Assembly (NCBI GenBank): GCA_903902855.1
Contig: CAIUWK010000066.1
Coordinates: 1-55,011, forward strand
Reading direction: 5' to 3'
DNA: 55,011 bases
Source of the DNA: an uncultured Geobacter sp.
GTDB lineage: Bacteria; Desulfobacterota; Desulfuromonadia; Geobacterales; CAIOGM01
Below the pieces are notes generated by a model, which saw only the letters and a list, made by a program, of their open reading frames with translations, ran no database searches and was not told the DNA's origin. Shown here piece after piece: positions 16,486-25,878 of this stretch. The first letter of the stretch is position 1, and every line of letters begins with the position of its first letter. The position numbers were made by a program, and so were the translations under genes.

Positions 16486-17882
16486 CCCTTGTTTGGATGT
16501 CCGGAGTCATCCGGCGGGGGAGGAGTACTGAACAGCGTGCCGAGGATGAACGCCGTCACCGGCGCCAGGAAGAGCGCGGCGGTAACGGAGGGGTTTTCCA
16601 GCCATTGCCCCAGGATGAAGTAGGGGATCTGCACCTGATAGGTGAGAAACACGCACCAGCAGAGGATCAGGCCTGCCGGACCGGCGCAGAAGGGGAGGAA
16701 TGCCGCCAGACAGAGGGCATACCAGGGCTGAAGGGTGGGGGTGAGGAGCAGGAGCCAGAGTGCGACGGCATAACAGCTCTGCAAGGCTCGTCGTCCCTGG
16801 ACAACGGCGCTCTCCGGTTCCTTCAGCTGCTTCATGAAGCGAAGGAGGATGAAGCCGACGATCACCACGAGCAGACCGGCCAGGAGGAGCCGCGCCACAT
16901 TCCCGGAGCCGGTGACTCTCCGGAGGGTTGAAAAGGCGAATCCGGCAAATTCCCAGTTCCGGGCATAGGCGTTCAGGGTTGCGAGTGTGTTGGTTAATTG
17001 GGGGAGGAACGGCAGGAGCAGTGCTCCCGCTGCCGCGCCGAATCCGGCCAGGAAAAGGAGCTTCCGCGACCTGGGGACCAGGAGGAAGAGGAGCGGCGCC
17101 GGCAGCAGCGGAAAGAGTTTGACCAGGGAGGCCGTGGCCAGGAGTCCCCCGGAGAGGAAATACGGCCAGCGGCGCGCTCCCTCCGCCTCAGTTTTTCGGA
17201 ACTCCATGAGAAGCAGACAGATCGCCCCCACGAGCAGGGTCAGCCCGGCACCGTCCGCGTGCCCCGACCCGGCAATCTCCACCACCGGCAACGGGTTCCA
17301 GGCGTAGAGCACTGTCCGCCAGACCGGCAGCTCCAGCTGTTTCAGGAGGAGCATCAGGAGCAGGCAGAGCCCCAGGTCCGCCAAGATCAGCACCCACTTG
17401 AGGCCGGTGATCCCACCCGTTGCCGCGCCACCGGCAAACAGCAGCTGGGCCGTGGGGGGGTAGATGGTGACATAGTCCGGATGATTGATCTGCCGGTGGA
17501 TGGGGATCAGGTCCGGAGGGGGAGTGACGGTCGCCGGAGCCGAGGCATAGGGATTGCTACCCCGCAGCAGGCTGCTTCCGTCCCAGAGATAGCGGTAGAT
17601 GTCATCGGAGAGCTGCGGCGGATTAAAGAGAAACAGGAGGCGGAGGAGCAGGGCCACCCCCAGGATGACGGAGGGTGACCAGGAGACAACTCCCCGTTCC
17701 CCCTGGTAGAGAGCCAGCGCCAGAGCCATGACCATGACGGCGGTGCCCCCAACCAGCAGAGGGACGGCCAGGCGAAGCTCCGGTTCCCGTGCCAGAAGAG
17801 CGGAGGCCAGGACGATGACGGTGCCGAGCAGGCCGGAGAGGAGGTTGCGGGAAGGATGATGGCAGGGGGCGTGAGGATTCAT
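16482..17882 (-). CDS. Polytopic membrane glycosyltransferase (GT87/mannosyltransferase-like)
   Basis: A 466-residue membrane protein with about 11-12 helices. Near residues 90-110 it has LSDDIYRYLWDG, whose aspartates match the loop after the first helices of GT-C enzymes that use polyprenyl-phosphate sugars. Further motifs such as HPDYVTIYPPTAQ and the periplasmic WNP segment support the GT87/polyprenol mannosyltransferase type. It probably uses the polyprenyl-linked sugar made by the enzyme at 11936. It is convergent with the radical SAM gene (4-base overlap), so it is transcribed separately. Confidence 0.8.
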   Translation of the reverse strand: MNPHAPCHHPSRNLLSGLLGTVIVLASALLAREPELRLAVPLLVGGTAVMVMALALALYQGERGVVSWSPSVILGVALLLRLLFLFNPPQLSDDIYRYLWDGSSLLRGSNPYASAPATVTPPPDLIPIHRQINHPDYVTIYPPTAQLLFAGGAATGGITGLKWVLILADLGLCLLLMLLLKQLELPVWRTVLYAWNPLPVVEIAGSGHADGAGLTLLVGAICLLLMEFRKTEAEGARRWPYFLSGGLLATASLVKLFPLLPAPLLFLLVPRSRKLLFLAGFGAAAGALLLPFLPQLTNTLATLNAYARNWEFAGFAFSTLRRVTGSGNVARLLLAGLLVVIVGFILLRFMKQLKEPESAVVQGRRALQSCYAVALWLLLLTPTLQPWYALCLAAFLPFCAGPAGLILCWCVFLTYQVQIPYFILGQWLENPSVTAALFLAPVTAFILGTLFSTPPPPDDSGHPNKG

Positions 17883-17979
17883 TGGCCGCCATCATACCAT
17901 GACATTGGCGGAAAACGGAAAGCCAACCGGCAACAGCGGCGGGGAAAATAGTTCATAAACGCAACTGCTCAGGTATTGA

Positions 17980-18081
17980 GACTGAAGACTGAAGGCTGAA
18001 GGTTAAACCCGTCTCGCATGGGTCGCCTTTATTGATCTTGCAGAGGTTTTTCCAATAGTCTTCAGCCTTCAGTCTTCAGTC
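17980..18081. repeat. 22-base perfect inverted repeat (CTGAAG type)
   Basis: Left arm 17980-18001 and right arm 18060-18081 are exact complements of 22 bases, each made of near-tandem (A/G)CTGAAG units, with a 58-base loop. The left arm and flank (CAGGTATTGAG from 17970, GGTTAAACC at about 18001-18009) recur at 31784-31820. This lies in the space before the siroheme reductase and could act as a stem-loop in its leader. Confidence 0.9.
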
Positions 18082-18109
18082 TGAGAACTTACCCATAAGA
18101 GGATTAATA

Positions 18110-19417
18110 ATGTCACATGATTGGCAGTCGCTGCGTATAGAAGGAATCTATCGGCAACCCGTTGAGGGGTTTGCCATGCTCCGGGTCAAGCTCCCAGCGG
18201 GAGTCCTCTCTGCCGGCCAGGCTCGGGGAATCGGGGCGCTTGCCCACCGGTTTGCCCGTGGGGCGCTTCACCTGACCACCCGGGGGAGTATCGAGCTGCA
18301 CTGGGTTCGGGGGGAGGATCTGGCTGCGGTGAAGGGGGGGGTGGCCGCGTTGGGACTCACCTCCCGGGGGGCCTGCGGCGGCGCGGTGCGGGGGATTACC
18401 TGCGCCAGTCAGGGGAATGCCGCTTTTCCCCAGGTGGAATCCCTGGCTCGGCAACTCCAGCGGCAGTTCACCGGCAACCCCCGGTTCGAACGACTCCCCA
18501 AGAAGTTCAAGATCGGCATCTTTCCCGATACCGTTGACCGGGGGCACCTTATCCAGGATGTGGGGTTGGTCCTGAAGGGGAGCTGCTATGATGTCTGGAT
18601 CGCCGGCGGACTGGGGCGCGAACCCCAGCCTGGCTTTCTCCTGGAGGAAGAGGTTTCTCCGGGACGGATCATCCCGCTCATCGAGGCGATTCTCAACGTG
18701 TATGCCGCTCATGCCCCGGCAGGGAAGCGGCTCAAGCATCTGGCGCGGGAACTGGGGGAGGAGGCGCTGCGCAAGCTCATTGCGGCGCAACCGTCCGCTA
18801 CCCAGGAGCTTACGCCTCCGGCAGGACTTCCGGACAGCTTCGTCCCTGCTCCCACGGACTCCACTCGCCTGGAGGCTCCGGTATTCGGGGGGGAACTCTC
18901 TGCCGAGGAGTTGGTCCGGTTGGCCGGGTTTGCCGAAATCCATGGCGGCGGCTGGCTCATCATCAACGCCGATCAGAACGTCGCTTTTCAGATTCCCGGA
19001 GACGTTGCTCCTGCCCGGCAGGAACTGATCGGGCTGGGCTTTGGCGGCGACGGCAGGGTTGAGCAGATCTGTTTCAGGATCTGCCCCGGCAGCCACGAAT
19101 GCCGGATGGGGCTGGCCCCCACCCGGGACGTGGCGCGGCAGGTGATTGACAGGCTGGGACTGGGCGCCATTGCTGCCCGGTGGGCCATCTCCGGCTGTCA
19201 AAACTCCTGCGCTCAGCCCCAGCTTGCCGACTACGGCATCATGACCACCGGTCTGGTGAAGGGTGATGACGGCAACCGCTCTCCCCGTTTCGACCTCCAT
19301 CGAAATCAGGGTGAAGGGCTCGGAGAGGTTTTGAAGAGGAACCTTTCCACCGAAGAGTTGCTGGAGGCGGTCAGCTCATTGGACTACGCCAAAGCTGCAG
19401 GTGATGGCTTCCGGTAA
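18110..19417 (+). CDS. Siroheme/4Fe-4S nitrite or sulfite reductase family protein
   Basis: A 435-residue protein of the ferredoxin-dependent nitrite/sulfite reductase family, which performs a six-electron reduction. The cluster-siroheme cysteines are present as CPGSHEC (Cys325, Cys331) and GCQNSC (Cys363, Cys367). It is about 100 residues shorter than plant or cyanobacterial ferredoxin-sulfite reductases. An N-terminal ferrodoxin-like half domain (residues 1-75, with RGSIELHW) is visible. Nearby cysK and rhodanese genes make sulfite the better guess than nitrite, but this is by context only. No electron-donor gene is adjacent. Confidence 0.82.
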   Translation: MSHDWQSLRIEGIYRQPVEGFAMLRVKLPAGVLSAGQARGIGALAHRFARGALHLTTRGSIELHWVRGEDLAAVKGGVAALGLTSRGACGGAVRGITCASQGNAAFPQVESLARQLQRQFTGNPRFERLPKKFKIGIFPDTVDRGHLIQDVGLVLKGSCYDVWIAGGLGREPQPGFLLEEEVSPGRIIPLIEAILNVYAAHAPAGKRLKHLARELGEEALRKLIAAQPSATQELTPPAGLPDSFVPAPTDSTRLEAPVFGGELSAEELVRLAGFAEIHGGGWLIINADQNVAFQIPGDVAPARQELIGLGFGGDGRVEQICFRICPGSHECRMGLAPTRDVARQVIDRLGLGAIAARWAISGCQNSCAQPQLADYGIMTTGLVKGDDGNRSPRFDLHRNQGEGLGEVLKRNLSTEELLEAVSSLDYAKAAGDGFR

Positions 19418-19475
19418 GTTTGTCTCTCGGCAGGATGCGAAACTGCGGCTTCGGCGACTAAAAGAGATGGTCTAC

Positions 19476-19507
19476 AAACAAAAAGACCGAGGAGTGTCCC
19501 TCGGTCT
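19476..19507 (-). terminator. Rho-independent terminator for the PEP-CTERM gene
   Basis: Arms AGACCGAGG and CCTCGGTCT (19484-19492, 19499-19507) with a six-base loop. On the minus strand they are followed by TTTTTGTTTG, so it ends transcripts from the gene at 20301-19531. Confidence 0.88.
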
Positions 19508-19530
19508 CATTGCTCAAACATCGGTGGCGG

Positions 19531-20301
19531 TTACGTGCGTCGTTTCAGCAATGCCAACCCGCCAAGGCCGACCCCCAGGAGAAGGAAGGTAGATGGTTCG
19601 GGGACGGCAGTGGCGCTATTACCGAATATTCGTAAACCCAGGCTTTGATTCGTATACCCAAGGCTCCTGAGCGTCGAGGTAAAGTTACCATTTGTTTCCG
19701 AAGCGGCGTTCCTGTAATAGCCGTTGAATACTTGCGACCCGACGGTCGGCAGAGTGCCGTAGCTTAAGAGTGATGTAAGGGAGTTCGCGCTGGTATAGTT
19801 GATCCCGTCGGTGGTCCCCTGGTAATTCAAGACCATCCCGATGGTCGTGCCCGAGAGCGCCAAAGGGGTCGCCAGCGTGAAACCGGGAGCAGAACCGATC
19901 GGCGTACCTTCAATGGGGAAGTAGTAACCTGTAGTATAAGTGCCGGTCATCGTATACGTGTAACTCCCCAGCAGATTGCTGAATGCCGGTGTGGTGGCGT
20001 TGACTGTGCCGGTATTGACTGAGCCCCAGACAAACATATTGATTTTTAAACCGGTGTAGGTGGTGCCGGACAAATTGACCGGATAGAGGTCAAAACCGGT
20101 GATGGAAGTCGTGCCGGGGGTGAGCGTGTAAGCATCCCCCATGAACGTGTTGGGTGTGGAACCGGTGGAGGCAACATGTGCATTCGGATCTCCATTTTGA
20201 TAATTGGACATGTTGTCGAAGACCAATGAGGCATGAGCCGAAGCAACCAACGTAATGGTGAGTGTCGCCAGGGTGAGTAAAGACAAGATGGCTTTCTTCA
20301 T
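19531..20301 (-). CDS. PEP-CTERM exported protein
   Basis: A 256-residue secreted protein with an N-terminal signal peptide (MKKAILSLLTLATLTITL, probable cleavage near ASA) and a C-terminal PEP-CTERM tag: VPEPSTF, a hydrophobic helix, then KRRT. Such proteins are cut and sorted by an exosortase and end up at the surface or in exopolymer. The body is rich in Thr, Ser, Gly and Asn with no known domain. A GGAGCG site precedes the ATG. No exosortase gene is in the window, but a second PEP-CTERM protein (46284) and a TIGR03790-like protein (25879) are. Confidence 0.92.
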   Translation of the reverse strand: MKKAILSLLTLATLTITLVASAHASLVFDNMSNYQNGDPNAHVASTGSTPNTFMGDAYTLTPGTTSITGFDLYPVNLSGTTYTGLKINMFVWGSVNTGTVNATTPAFSNLLGSYTYTMTGTYTTGYYFPIEGTPIGSAPGFTLATPLALSGTTIGMVLNYQGTTDGINYTSANSLTSLLSYGTLPTVGSQVFNGYYRNAASETNGNFTSTLRSLGYTNQSLGLRIFGNSATAVPEPSTFLLLGVGLGGLALLKRRT

Positions 20302-20566
20302 GGGCTCGCTCCGGAAAATGAGATAGGTAACTTTGTTTTATTATGCAATAATTGTTCCTTATTGTCCGATCTTATATGAAAATAAATTGTTTGCAGTAAT
20401 TCAGGATGGTTGGCCGTATTTGTTCCGTCCTGTCCGCTGAGAGACAGCAGAGTCTGCGAAAAGTTTTCAGACTATCGTAAAGAATATCGACACTCGACTG
20501 TAAAGAAAGCCGACATGAAAATAATGAATTGCACTGAATTAGTAATCTGTATAAGGAAATTTTCCC
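20302..20566. other. Intergenic region, AT-rich, no gene seen
   Basis: This 265-base space between the divergent PEP-CTERM and TPR-like genes has long A/T runs near 20335-20395 and short repeated words, but no open reading frame with a ribosome site, no hairpin of note and no clear promoter pair. It must hold promoters for both genes. Confidence 0.5.
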
Positions 20567-21544
20567 ATGTCACCTGATCTCTTTTCCTGGCAAAAGGATA
20601 ACCTGACCGAACGGAGTCATTTTCGTCCGGTTGAGACGCCCCGAACGGAGCAGCTTGATCTTTTCAGCGACAACCGGCGCACCATCTGGCTCAACCAGGC
20701 CCATGAGGCCTTGCGCTGCCTGGATCTGGTGGGGGCTCTCGCTCAGTACGACAGGATCGTCGCGGCGCGTCTGGATGACCGGGAGATTCATGGCGAGCTG
20801 GGACTGGTGGTGGCGTGGCAGGAGCGGCTGGCCCGGTATGGAGAGTCGGAGCAAAAGGGTGAACAGATTCTTCGGCTTTACGACCAACTTGAAGCTGCTC
20901 TCCCTTCCTCCCTGAGAATCGCCCTGCTGGAATTCATGGTGGAGGAGCTTTCCACGCTGGAGGGGCCGGAACTTCTCTTTATTCCTCCCCGGGCTCATCC
21001 GGGGCTTCTCTGCTACGAGCTGGGTAGCTATGGCGACGCCTTGGGATGGTTTGCCCAAGCGGTGAAGTCCGAGGTTCACCCCACGGGGAGATTTCTGGCG
21101 TATCAGGGGGATGCCCTGTTCCGGCTGGAGGAGCAGGAGTCGGCGCGGGAGCTGTACCGGGAGGCGTTTCTGGAAGATCCGCTTGCGGTGGATCTGGCCC
21201 ATCTTGCCGATCCTGCCGTCAGGGAACTTATCTCTTACGGGGAAAGCGAGGCGGACGAGCCGGATGAGGTTCTCTCCTGGCTTTCTGCCTGGGGGTGGCT
21301 TAGGGACATCTTCACCCTGGAGCTGCATGAGCTCCGGACGGATCATACCGGTTTCCGGGAGTCGCTGGCGAAGAGTGAAGCGGAAAAACGGCTGACAACG
21401 CCGCAACTCTGGTTTCAGTATCTGCGGTATGCGGAATTCCTGCGTGCTCTGTTTCCGGATGATCCGGAACTGGTCCGGGCGCGGCGCCGGATGAGGGAAC
21501 TCAACGGGGAGCTGTTCGGAAGATATATGAAGAAGCTCGGATAA
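20567..21544 (+). CDS. TPR-like protein with a sliding-clamp-type motif
   Basis: A 325-residue predicted cytoplasmic, mostly helical protein. Residues 45-230 have the alternating helix pattern of tetratricopeptide-like repeats (HEALRCLDLVGALAQYDRIV, GDALFRLEEQESARELYREA). A feature worth note is QLDLF at residues 29-33, a full match to the bacterial beta-clamp binding pentapeptide, located in a probably unstructured N-terminus. No enzyme motif is seen. AAGGAAA precedes the ATG. Similar unnamed proteins may exist in Geobacter genomes, but I cannot name a family. Confidence 0.72.
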   Translation: MSPDLFSWQKDNLTERSHFRPVETPRTEQLDLFSDNRRTIWLNQAHEALRCLDLVGALAQYDRIVAARLDDREIHGELGLVVAWQERLARYGESEQKGEQILRLYDQLEAALPSSLRIALLEFMVEELSTLEGPELLFIPPRAHPGLLCYELGSYGDALGWFAQAVKSEVHPTGRFLAYQGDALFRLEEQESARELYREAFLEDPLAVDLAHLADPAVRELISYGESEADEPDEVLSWLSAWGWLRDIFTLELHELRTDHTGFRESLAKSEAEKRLTTPQLWFQYLRYAEFLRALFPDDPELVRARRRMRELNGELFGRYMKKLG

Positions 21545-21588
21545 GCCGGCCACCACGGAGTTGCGGAGAAAAACTCAAACAGAAATTT

Positions 21589-21683
21589 ACAGGGATGAAC
21601 AGGATGTACAGGACAGAACTTTGTGGGAAAACCGTAACATTCTAAAATTGATTTTTTGTCCTGTTTATCCTGTCTATCCCTGT
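21589..21683. repeat. Inverted repeat, ACAGGGAT type
   Basis: Arms of 27 bases (21589-21615 and 21657-21683) are complementary with about four mismatches and are built from ACAGGGAT and ACAGGA words. CACCACGGAG occurs just before (21551). The same words form the palindrome at 1923-2078. Confidence 0.8.
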
Positions 21684-21721
21684 TAAAATGCTTTTCACTG
21701 TGCTGCAGTTGCCGTTGTGGA

Positions 21722-23236
21722 TCATTGCACGGCCGGGTAGTCTTGGGAGATGATCCGTGCCTTGAGCCGGCCGATGATCCTCGCCAGGGGGGCCACATCG
21801 TCGGGGGCATCGCCGTCGAACATCCTGATATGGGTCAGATCCGCCGGTGCCTGCCCGAAGGTGGGGTCCACCGCCAGCCAGTTACCGCCAACAAAACTCT
21901 CCGCCCAACTGTGATACATGAATCCTTTGTCCGGCACCCAGACCAGGCCGGAGACGAACTTGGTGGGGATCCCTGCCGACCGGGCCAGGGAGGCGTAGAG
22001 GCGGGCATGGGATTGGCAGTTCCCCTTCTTGCTCTGTAGCGTCTCCACCGGTGATTGGCTGTCGGTCACCGTTCCTTCGATGGTCGCGGCAACCCATCGG
22101 TTCAGCAGTTCCACCCCCTTTGTCTGATCCTTCTCCCCATTGAGAATGCTCTCCTGCAACGCCCGGATCTGGGGGTGCTCGGGGATAATCCGCTCGGTTC
22201 CTTCCAGAAAGTGTTTGCGCTCGTCATCGGGAAGTGGCTTTCCTTCCCTGGTGGCGGGGTAACTGAGAGCCACCGTTAGATTGCGCCCCTCCCGTGCCAC
22301 AATCTTCTGCACCCCCTCCTCAGGGAGAATCATATCTTCCGGCCAGCCGCTGAACTCCACCGTCAGGCGGGTCAGGCGGGCCGGGTCGGTGAGAGGGGGG
22401 GCGACCTTGATCAGGCTGAAGTCGAAGACCAGATCCTTTTTGGCCAGAGCCGTCTGGGTGAGAAACCGGGCAGCAGTTGCGGCATCCTCGGCCAGGGTCA
22501 CCACGAGGCCGTCCCGCACCGACTCCTTGAGGGTCTTCCCCTGCCGGTCCACCCAGATATCGTTCTCCACGAAGGGGTAAAGATCGTTATTGATCCGGAA
22601 TGCCTCGCCGATTCCCGGGAGGGTTTCCATCCCCAACGCCGTGACCACCACCTCTTTGATCTTCTGGGCTTCGGTATCCAGCGCCTTGAGCCGGTATTTC
22701 TTGCCGGCGACGAATCCTTTCATGAGCGGGTAGATGTTTAGGGCCGCGGCGGGGTAGATCGGGCCGCGGCTCTTGAGCAGGGAACTCTTTTTCTTTCCGG
22801 CGTTCTCCACGGTGAGGCTGACGCCGTCACTCACCGCCTTTCCCGTGAGCTTCATGCTGCTGCCGTCCAGGGTCTGATCGATGGTGAAGGAGAGGAGTAC
22901 CAACTCACGGGTTACCAGGTAGCTTTCCCGGATGGCGGCCTCCCGGGAGAAGCCGAGGACGGTGAGTTTGACACTACTGTCCACGCTGATCTCGTACCCG
23001 TCGCCCCGTTTGCTGATGGTCTGGTGGGCAAAACCGGTTCGCTCGTCATTGAGATTGATGCTGAACCACTGCTCTCCCAAGGGAGGGGAGGTGACGGAAG
23101 GGAGCGGCGCCGCACCGCACCAAACGGCCATGAGGAGGGTCAGCAGCAGGAGGAGGCAGCCGATGAACCTGGACAACGGATTTGAACCACGAAGGCGCAG
23201 AGGGACCGAGAACAGCAGAGATGACAACTGAGGCAT
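21722..23236 (-). CDS. Transglutaminase-like exported protein
   Basis: A 504-residue protein with an N-terminal hydrophobic segment (about residues 24-38) and a C-terminal transglutaminase-like domain. The catalytic triad is visible: Cys407 in KKGNCQSHARLY, His442 in MYHSW and Asp457 in VDPTFG. The central 300 residues (beta-rich) are like those of other periplasmic members. The enzyme type is a cysteine peptidase/amidase fold. The annotated ATG lies in a dispersed intergenic word (about 23185-23203), and the first 20 residues may be spurious; a TTG near codon 22 would still keep the signal. It follows a 59-residue gene by 64 bases. Confidence 0.85.
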   Translation of the reverse strand: MPQLSSLLFSVPLRLRGSNPLSRFIGCLLLLLTLLMAVWCGAAPLPSVTSPPLGEQWFSINLNDERTGFAHQTISKRGDGYEISVDSSVKLTVLGFSREAAIRESYLVTRELVLLSFTIDQTLDGSSMKLTGKAVSDGVSLTVENAGKKKSSLLKSRGPIYPAAALNIYPLMKGFVAGKKYRLKALDTEAQKIKEVVVTALGMETLPGIGEAFRINNDLYPFVENDIWVDRQGKTLKESVRDGLVVTLAEDAATAARFLTQTALAKKDLVFDFSLIKVAPPLTDPARLTRLTVEFSGWPEDMILPEEGVQKIVAREGRNLTVALSYPATREGKPLPDDERKHFLEGTERIIPEHPQIRALQESILNGEKDQTKGVELLNRWVAATIEGTVTDSQSPVETLQSKKGNCQSHARLYASLARSAGIPTKFVSGLVWVPDKGFMYHSWAESFVGGNWLAVDPTFGQAPADLTHIRMFDGDAPDDVAPLARIIGRLKARIISQDYPAVQ

Positions 23237-23300
23237 GGTTTTAACCCGAAAGGTCAGACGTACTCTTTACCGTCTTTTTGATGAAGAACGGCTCTCCGGC

Positions 23301-23480
23301 CTACCGGGGGTCGGCTTCGGGGGACGGTTCCAGGGGGGCAGGTGTCGTGTCGGGCTCCTCCGCAGCGGCGATGGAGCTGCGGATCACGGTGATGGCGTAT
23401 TCCAGCAATTCTGTTCTGCCGGTGGGGGAGAGTCGCCGGAAGTCAGCCAGCAGTTTCTGTTCGTCAACGGTCAGATCCAT
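23301..23480 (-). CDS. Small helical protein, 59 residues
   Basis: A short gene with an AAGGAG ribosome site nine bases before ATG 23480. The first 42 residues (MDLTVDEQKLLADFRRLSPT and onwards, then EYAITVIRSSIAAAEE) predict two amphipathic helices; the end is Pro/Glu-rich. I see no known family; the helix-turn pattern resembles small adaptor or regulatory proteins. It lies 64 bases ahead of the transglutaminase gene on the same strand and is probably co-transcribed with it. Opposite-strand frames here are longer but have no ribosome site. Confidence 0.6.
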   Translation of the reverse strand: MDLTVDEQKLLADFRRLSPTGRTELLEYAITVIRSSIAAAEEPDTTPAPLEPSPEADPR

Positions 23481-23554
23481 GAGGGGAATCTCCTTGCTGT
23501 TTTCGCAGATATATCACGAATCGTCCCTGGGTGGCAATTGCTCATATCACCGTG

Positions 23555-24352
23555 TCAACGGGAGATAACATCAGGGGATACGGTACATATCTCAGGGGCC
23601 ATGACGATGTTTTGTCCCTTTCGAATGGAAGCGATATCATCGTAGCAATTTTTCAGGCACATGTTTTTGTACCCACCACCCAGGCGTATCGTCCGGATCT
23701 CCACTGCGTTAAAGAATTTATTGAGTCTGTTGAGCGTATCGCCGGAGAGATAGCCGCTTTTAAACTCTTCCGATTCCACATAGAGTAGGGAAGGGGAGCC
23801 GTTGGTGACCTCGTTCAGATATCTTCCGAACTCGTCCAGGTTCTTGTAAGGATATTCAGGGTGTTTCTTGTACCTTGGCGGAAGAACCAGTATCACCAGT
23901 TCCCGGCGCAAAGATTTTTCCCGGAGGAACCGGTTCTCGTTTTTCAGGCTGAGTTGTATCTGCTCCAGTATGCTGCCGGTATCGGCAGCATAGTCGTCAA
24001 GAAAGAGATCAACGATGTTTTTGGACAGATCGTTCCTTCTCTTCACAAGAATCTTGTTCTCATTATTGTCCTGGAAAAAGATGAAATAGGCCGGATGGAC
24101 TATCACCTGTACTGTTTTGTCGGAAACATATTTTTTGTACTGAGGATACTCCGACTCGGGGACGTCAGCCAGTGATCGTACGTTGAGTTTGCCGTAATAC
24201 CGCTTTATTTCGTTATTAGTATAACTAGCGGATGCATCGGATTGGCCTGCAATGGCGATCGGTCCCGTTTTGAATTGAGTTGAGCAGGAAAGGTTTGCAA
24301 GAGAGATGACAGCCAGAAACAAGAGACCGGCTGGAAGGGTGACTTTTTTCAT
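23555..24352 (-). CDS. Predicted lipoprotein of unknown function
   Basis: A 265-residue protein with a lipoprotein-like N-terminus (MKKVTLPAGLLFLAVISLAN, then LSC). The start at 24352 was preferred to an ATG six codons upstream because it gives a standard signal peptide and has GAGAGA before it. Base composition is clearly more AT-rich than neighbours. The body is mixed alpha/beta with many Lys, Asn and Asp, and has four cysteines near the end (MCLKNCYDD, EICTV). No family is recognised. It is divergent from argH. Confidence 0.65.
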   Translation of the reverse strand: MKKVTLPAGLLFLAVISLANLSCSTQFKTGPIAIAGQSDASASYTNNEIKRYYGKLNVRSLADVPESEYPQYKKYVSDKTVQVIVHPAYFIFFQDNNENKILVKRRNDLSKNIVDLFLDDYAADTGSILEQIQLSLKNENRFLREKSLRRELVILVLPPRYKKHPEYPYKNLDEFGRYLNEVTNGSPSLLYVESEEFKSGYLSGDTLNRLNKFFNAVEIRTIRLGGGYKNMCLKNCYDDIASIRKGQNIVMAPEICTVSPDVISR

Positions 24353-24490
24353 GATTGTTATATCTCTCACAGCGCTGTTTCCCTGTCAATAGTTCCGGTG
24401 AAATCGGGATAGGCATTCAGCCCGATTACTGCTATAAGAGGAGACTCACCGCAGATCATTCTTCGGTCACTTTGTATGAGGAGTTCCTTC

Positions 24491-25867
24491 ATGCCCAAGC
24501 AGAAACTCTGGGGAGGGCGGTTCACCCAGCCCACCGACAAGTTCGTCGAGGAGTTCACCGCCTCCATCGACTTTGATAAGCGTCTCTATCACCAGGATAT
24601 TCGCGGCTCCATCGCCCATGCCCGGATGCTGGGGAAGCAGGGGATCATCTCCATGGATGATATGGAGAGCATCGTGCATGGTCTCCAGGAGATCCTCCGG
24701 CAGATCGAGGCGGGACAGTTCACCTTTTCCGTGGCCCTGGAAGATATTCATATGAATATCGAGTCCCGCCTCTCCGACAAGATCGGCGAGGCGGGAAAAC
24801 GGCTTCACACCGGCCGCTCCCGCAACGACCAGGTGGCGCTGGATATCCGCCTCTACCTGAGGGATGAGATCGTGGAGATCTCCGCCTATCTGGATCTCCT
24901 CATCGACGCCCTCATCGAGCAGGCGGAAAAGAACATTCAGGTCATCATGCCGGGGTACACCCACCTGCAGACCGCCCAGCCGATTCTTTTTTCCCACCAC
25001 CTCATGGCCTACGTGGAGATGTTCCGGCGGGACCGGGGGCGGATGGAAGACTGCCTCAAGCGGATGAACGTCTCCCCCCTGGGGGCCGGGGCCCTGGCAG
25101 GGACCACCTTCCCCATTGACCGGGAGCATGTGGCGGAGCAGCTGGACTTTCCCGACACCACCCGGAACTCTCTGGACTCGGTTTCCGACCGGGATTTCGC
25201 CCTGGAATTCCTGGCGGGCTCCTCCATCCTGATGATGCACCTCTCCCGCTTCTCCGAGGAGCTGATCCTCTGGTCCACCAGCGAGTTCAAGTTCATCGAG
25301 CTCTCCGACGGCTTCTGTACCGGTTCCTCCATCATGCCCCAGAAGAAGAACCCGGACGTGCCGGAACTGGTACGGGGGAAGACCGGCCGGGTGTACGGCA
25401 ATCTCATGGCGCTTCTCACCGTCATGAAGGGGCTGCCGCTGGCCTACAACAAGGATATGCAGGAAGACAAGGAGCCGCTCTTCGACACCATCGATACGGT
25501 GAAGGGGAGTCTCAAGATCTTCGTGGACATGATCCGGGAGCTGCGGGTAAACGCCGAACGGATGCTGGCGGCGGCCGGGGGAGGGTACTCCACTGCCACC
25601 GATGTGGCCGACTATCTGGTGCGCAAGGGGATGCCCTTTCGTGACGCCCATGAGGTGGTGGGGAAGTGCGTCGCCTACTGCGTTTCCTCGGGAAAGGATC
25701 TCCCCGGGCTGACCCTGGAGGAGTGGCGCTCTTTTTCCTCCCGCTTCGACGAAGATATCGCCGACTCCATCACCCTGGAGGCATCGGTGAACGCCCGCTC
25801 CGCCACCGGCGGCACCGCCCGGGAACGGGTGCTGGCGGAGATCTGCCGGGCCAAGGAAGGGCGCTGA
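24491..25867 (+). CDS. argH: Argininosuccinate lyase
   Basis: Last enzyme of arginine synthesis; splits argininosuccinate into arginine and fumarate. The signature [12 protein letters not shown] with the catalytic serine is near residue 280, HTGRSRNDQ is near residue 107 and TAQPI near residue 160. It has 458 residues, normal for the family. The ATG at 24491 has AGGAG upstream and yields the standard N-terminus ([11 protein letters not shown]); an ATG at 24476 would add five residues. The TIGR03790-like gene follows after 11 bases. Confidence 0.97.
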   Translation: MPKQKLWGGRFTQPTDKFVEEFTASIDFDKRLYHQDIRGSIAHARMLGKQGIISMDDMESIVHGLQEILRQIEAGQFTFSVALEDIHMNIESRLSDKIGEAGKRLHTGRSRNDQVALDIRLYLRDEIVEISAYLDLLIDALIEQAEKNIQVIMPGYTHLQTAQPILFSHHLMAYVEMFRRDRGRMEDCLKRMNVSPLGAGALAGTTFPIDREHVAEQLDFPDTTRNSLDSVSDRDFALEFLAGSSILMMHLSRFSEELILWSTSEFKFIELSDGFCTGSSIMPQKKNPDVPELVRGKTGRVYGNLMALLTVMKGLPLAYNKDMQEDKEPLFDTIDTVKGSLKIFVDMIRELRVNAERMLAAAGGGYSTATDVADYLVRKGMPFRDAHEVVGKCVAYCVSSGKDLPGLTLEEWRSFSSRFDEDIADSITLEASVNARSATGGTARERVLAEICRAKEGR

Positions 25868-25878
25868 CAGGAATACCC

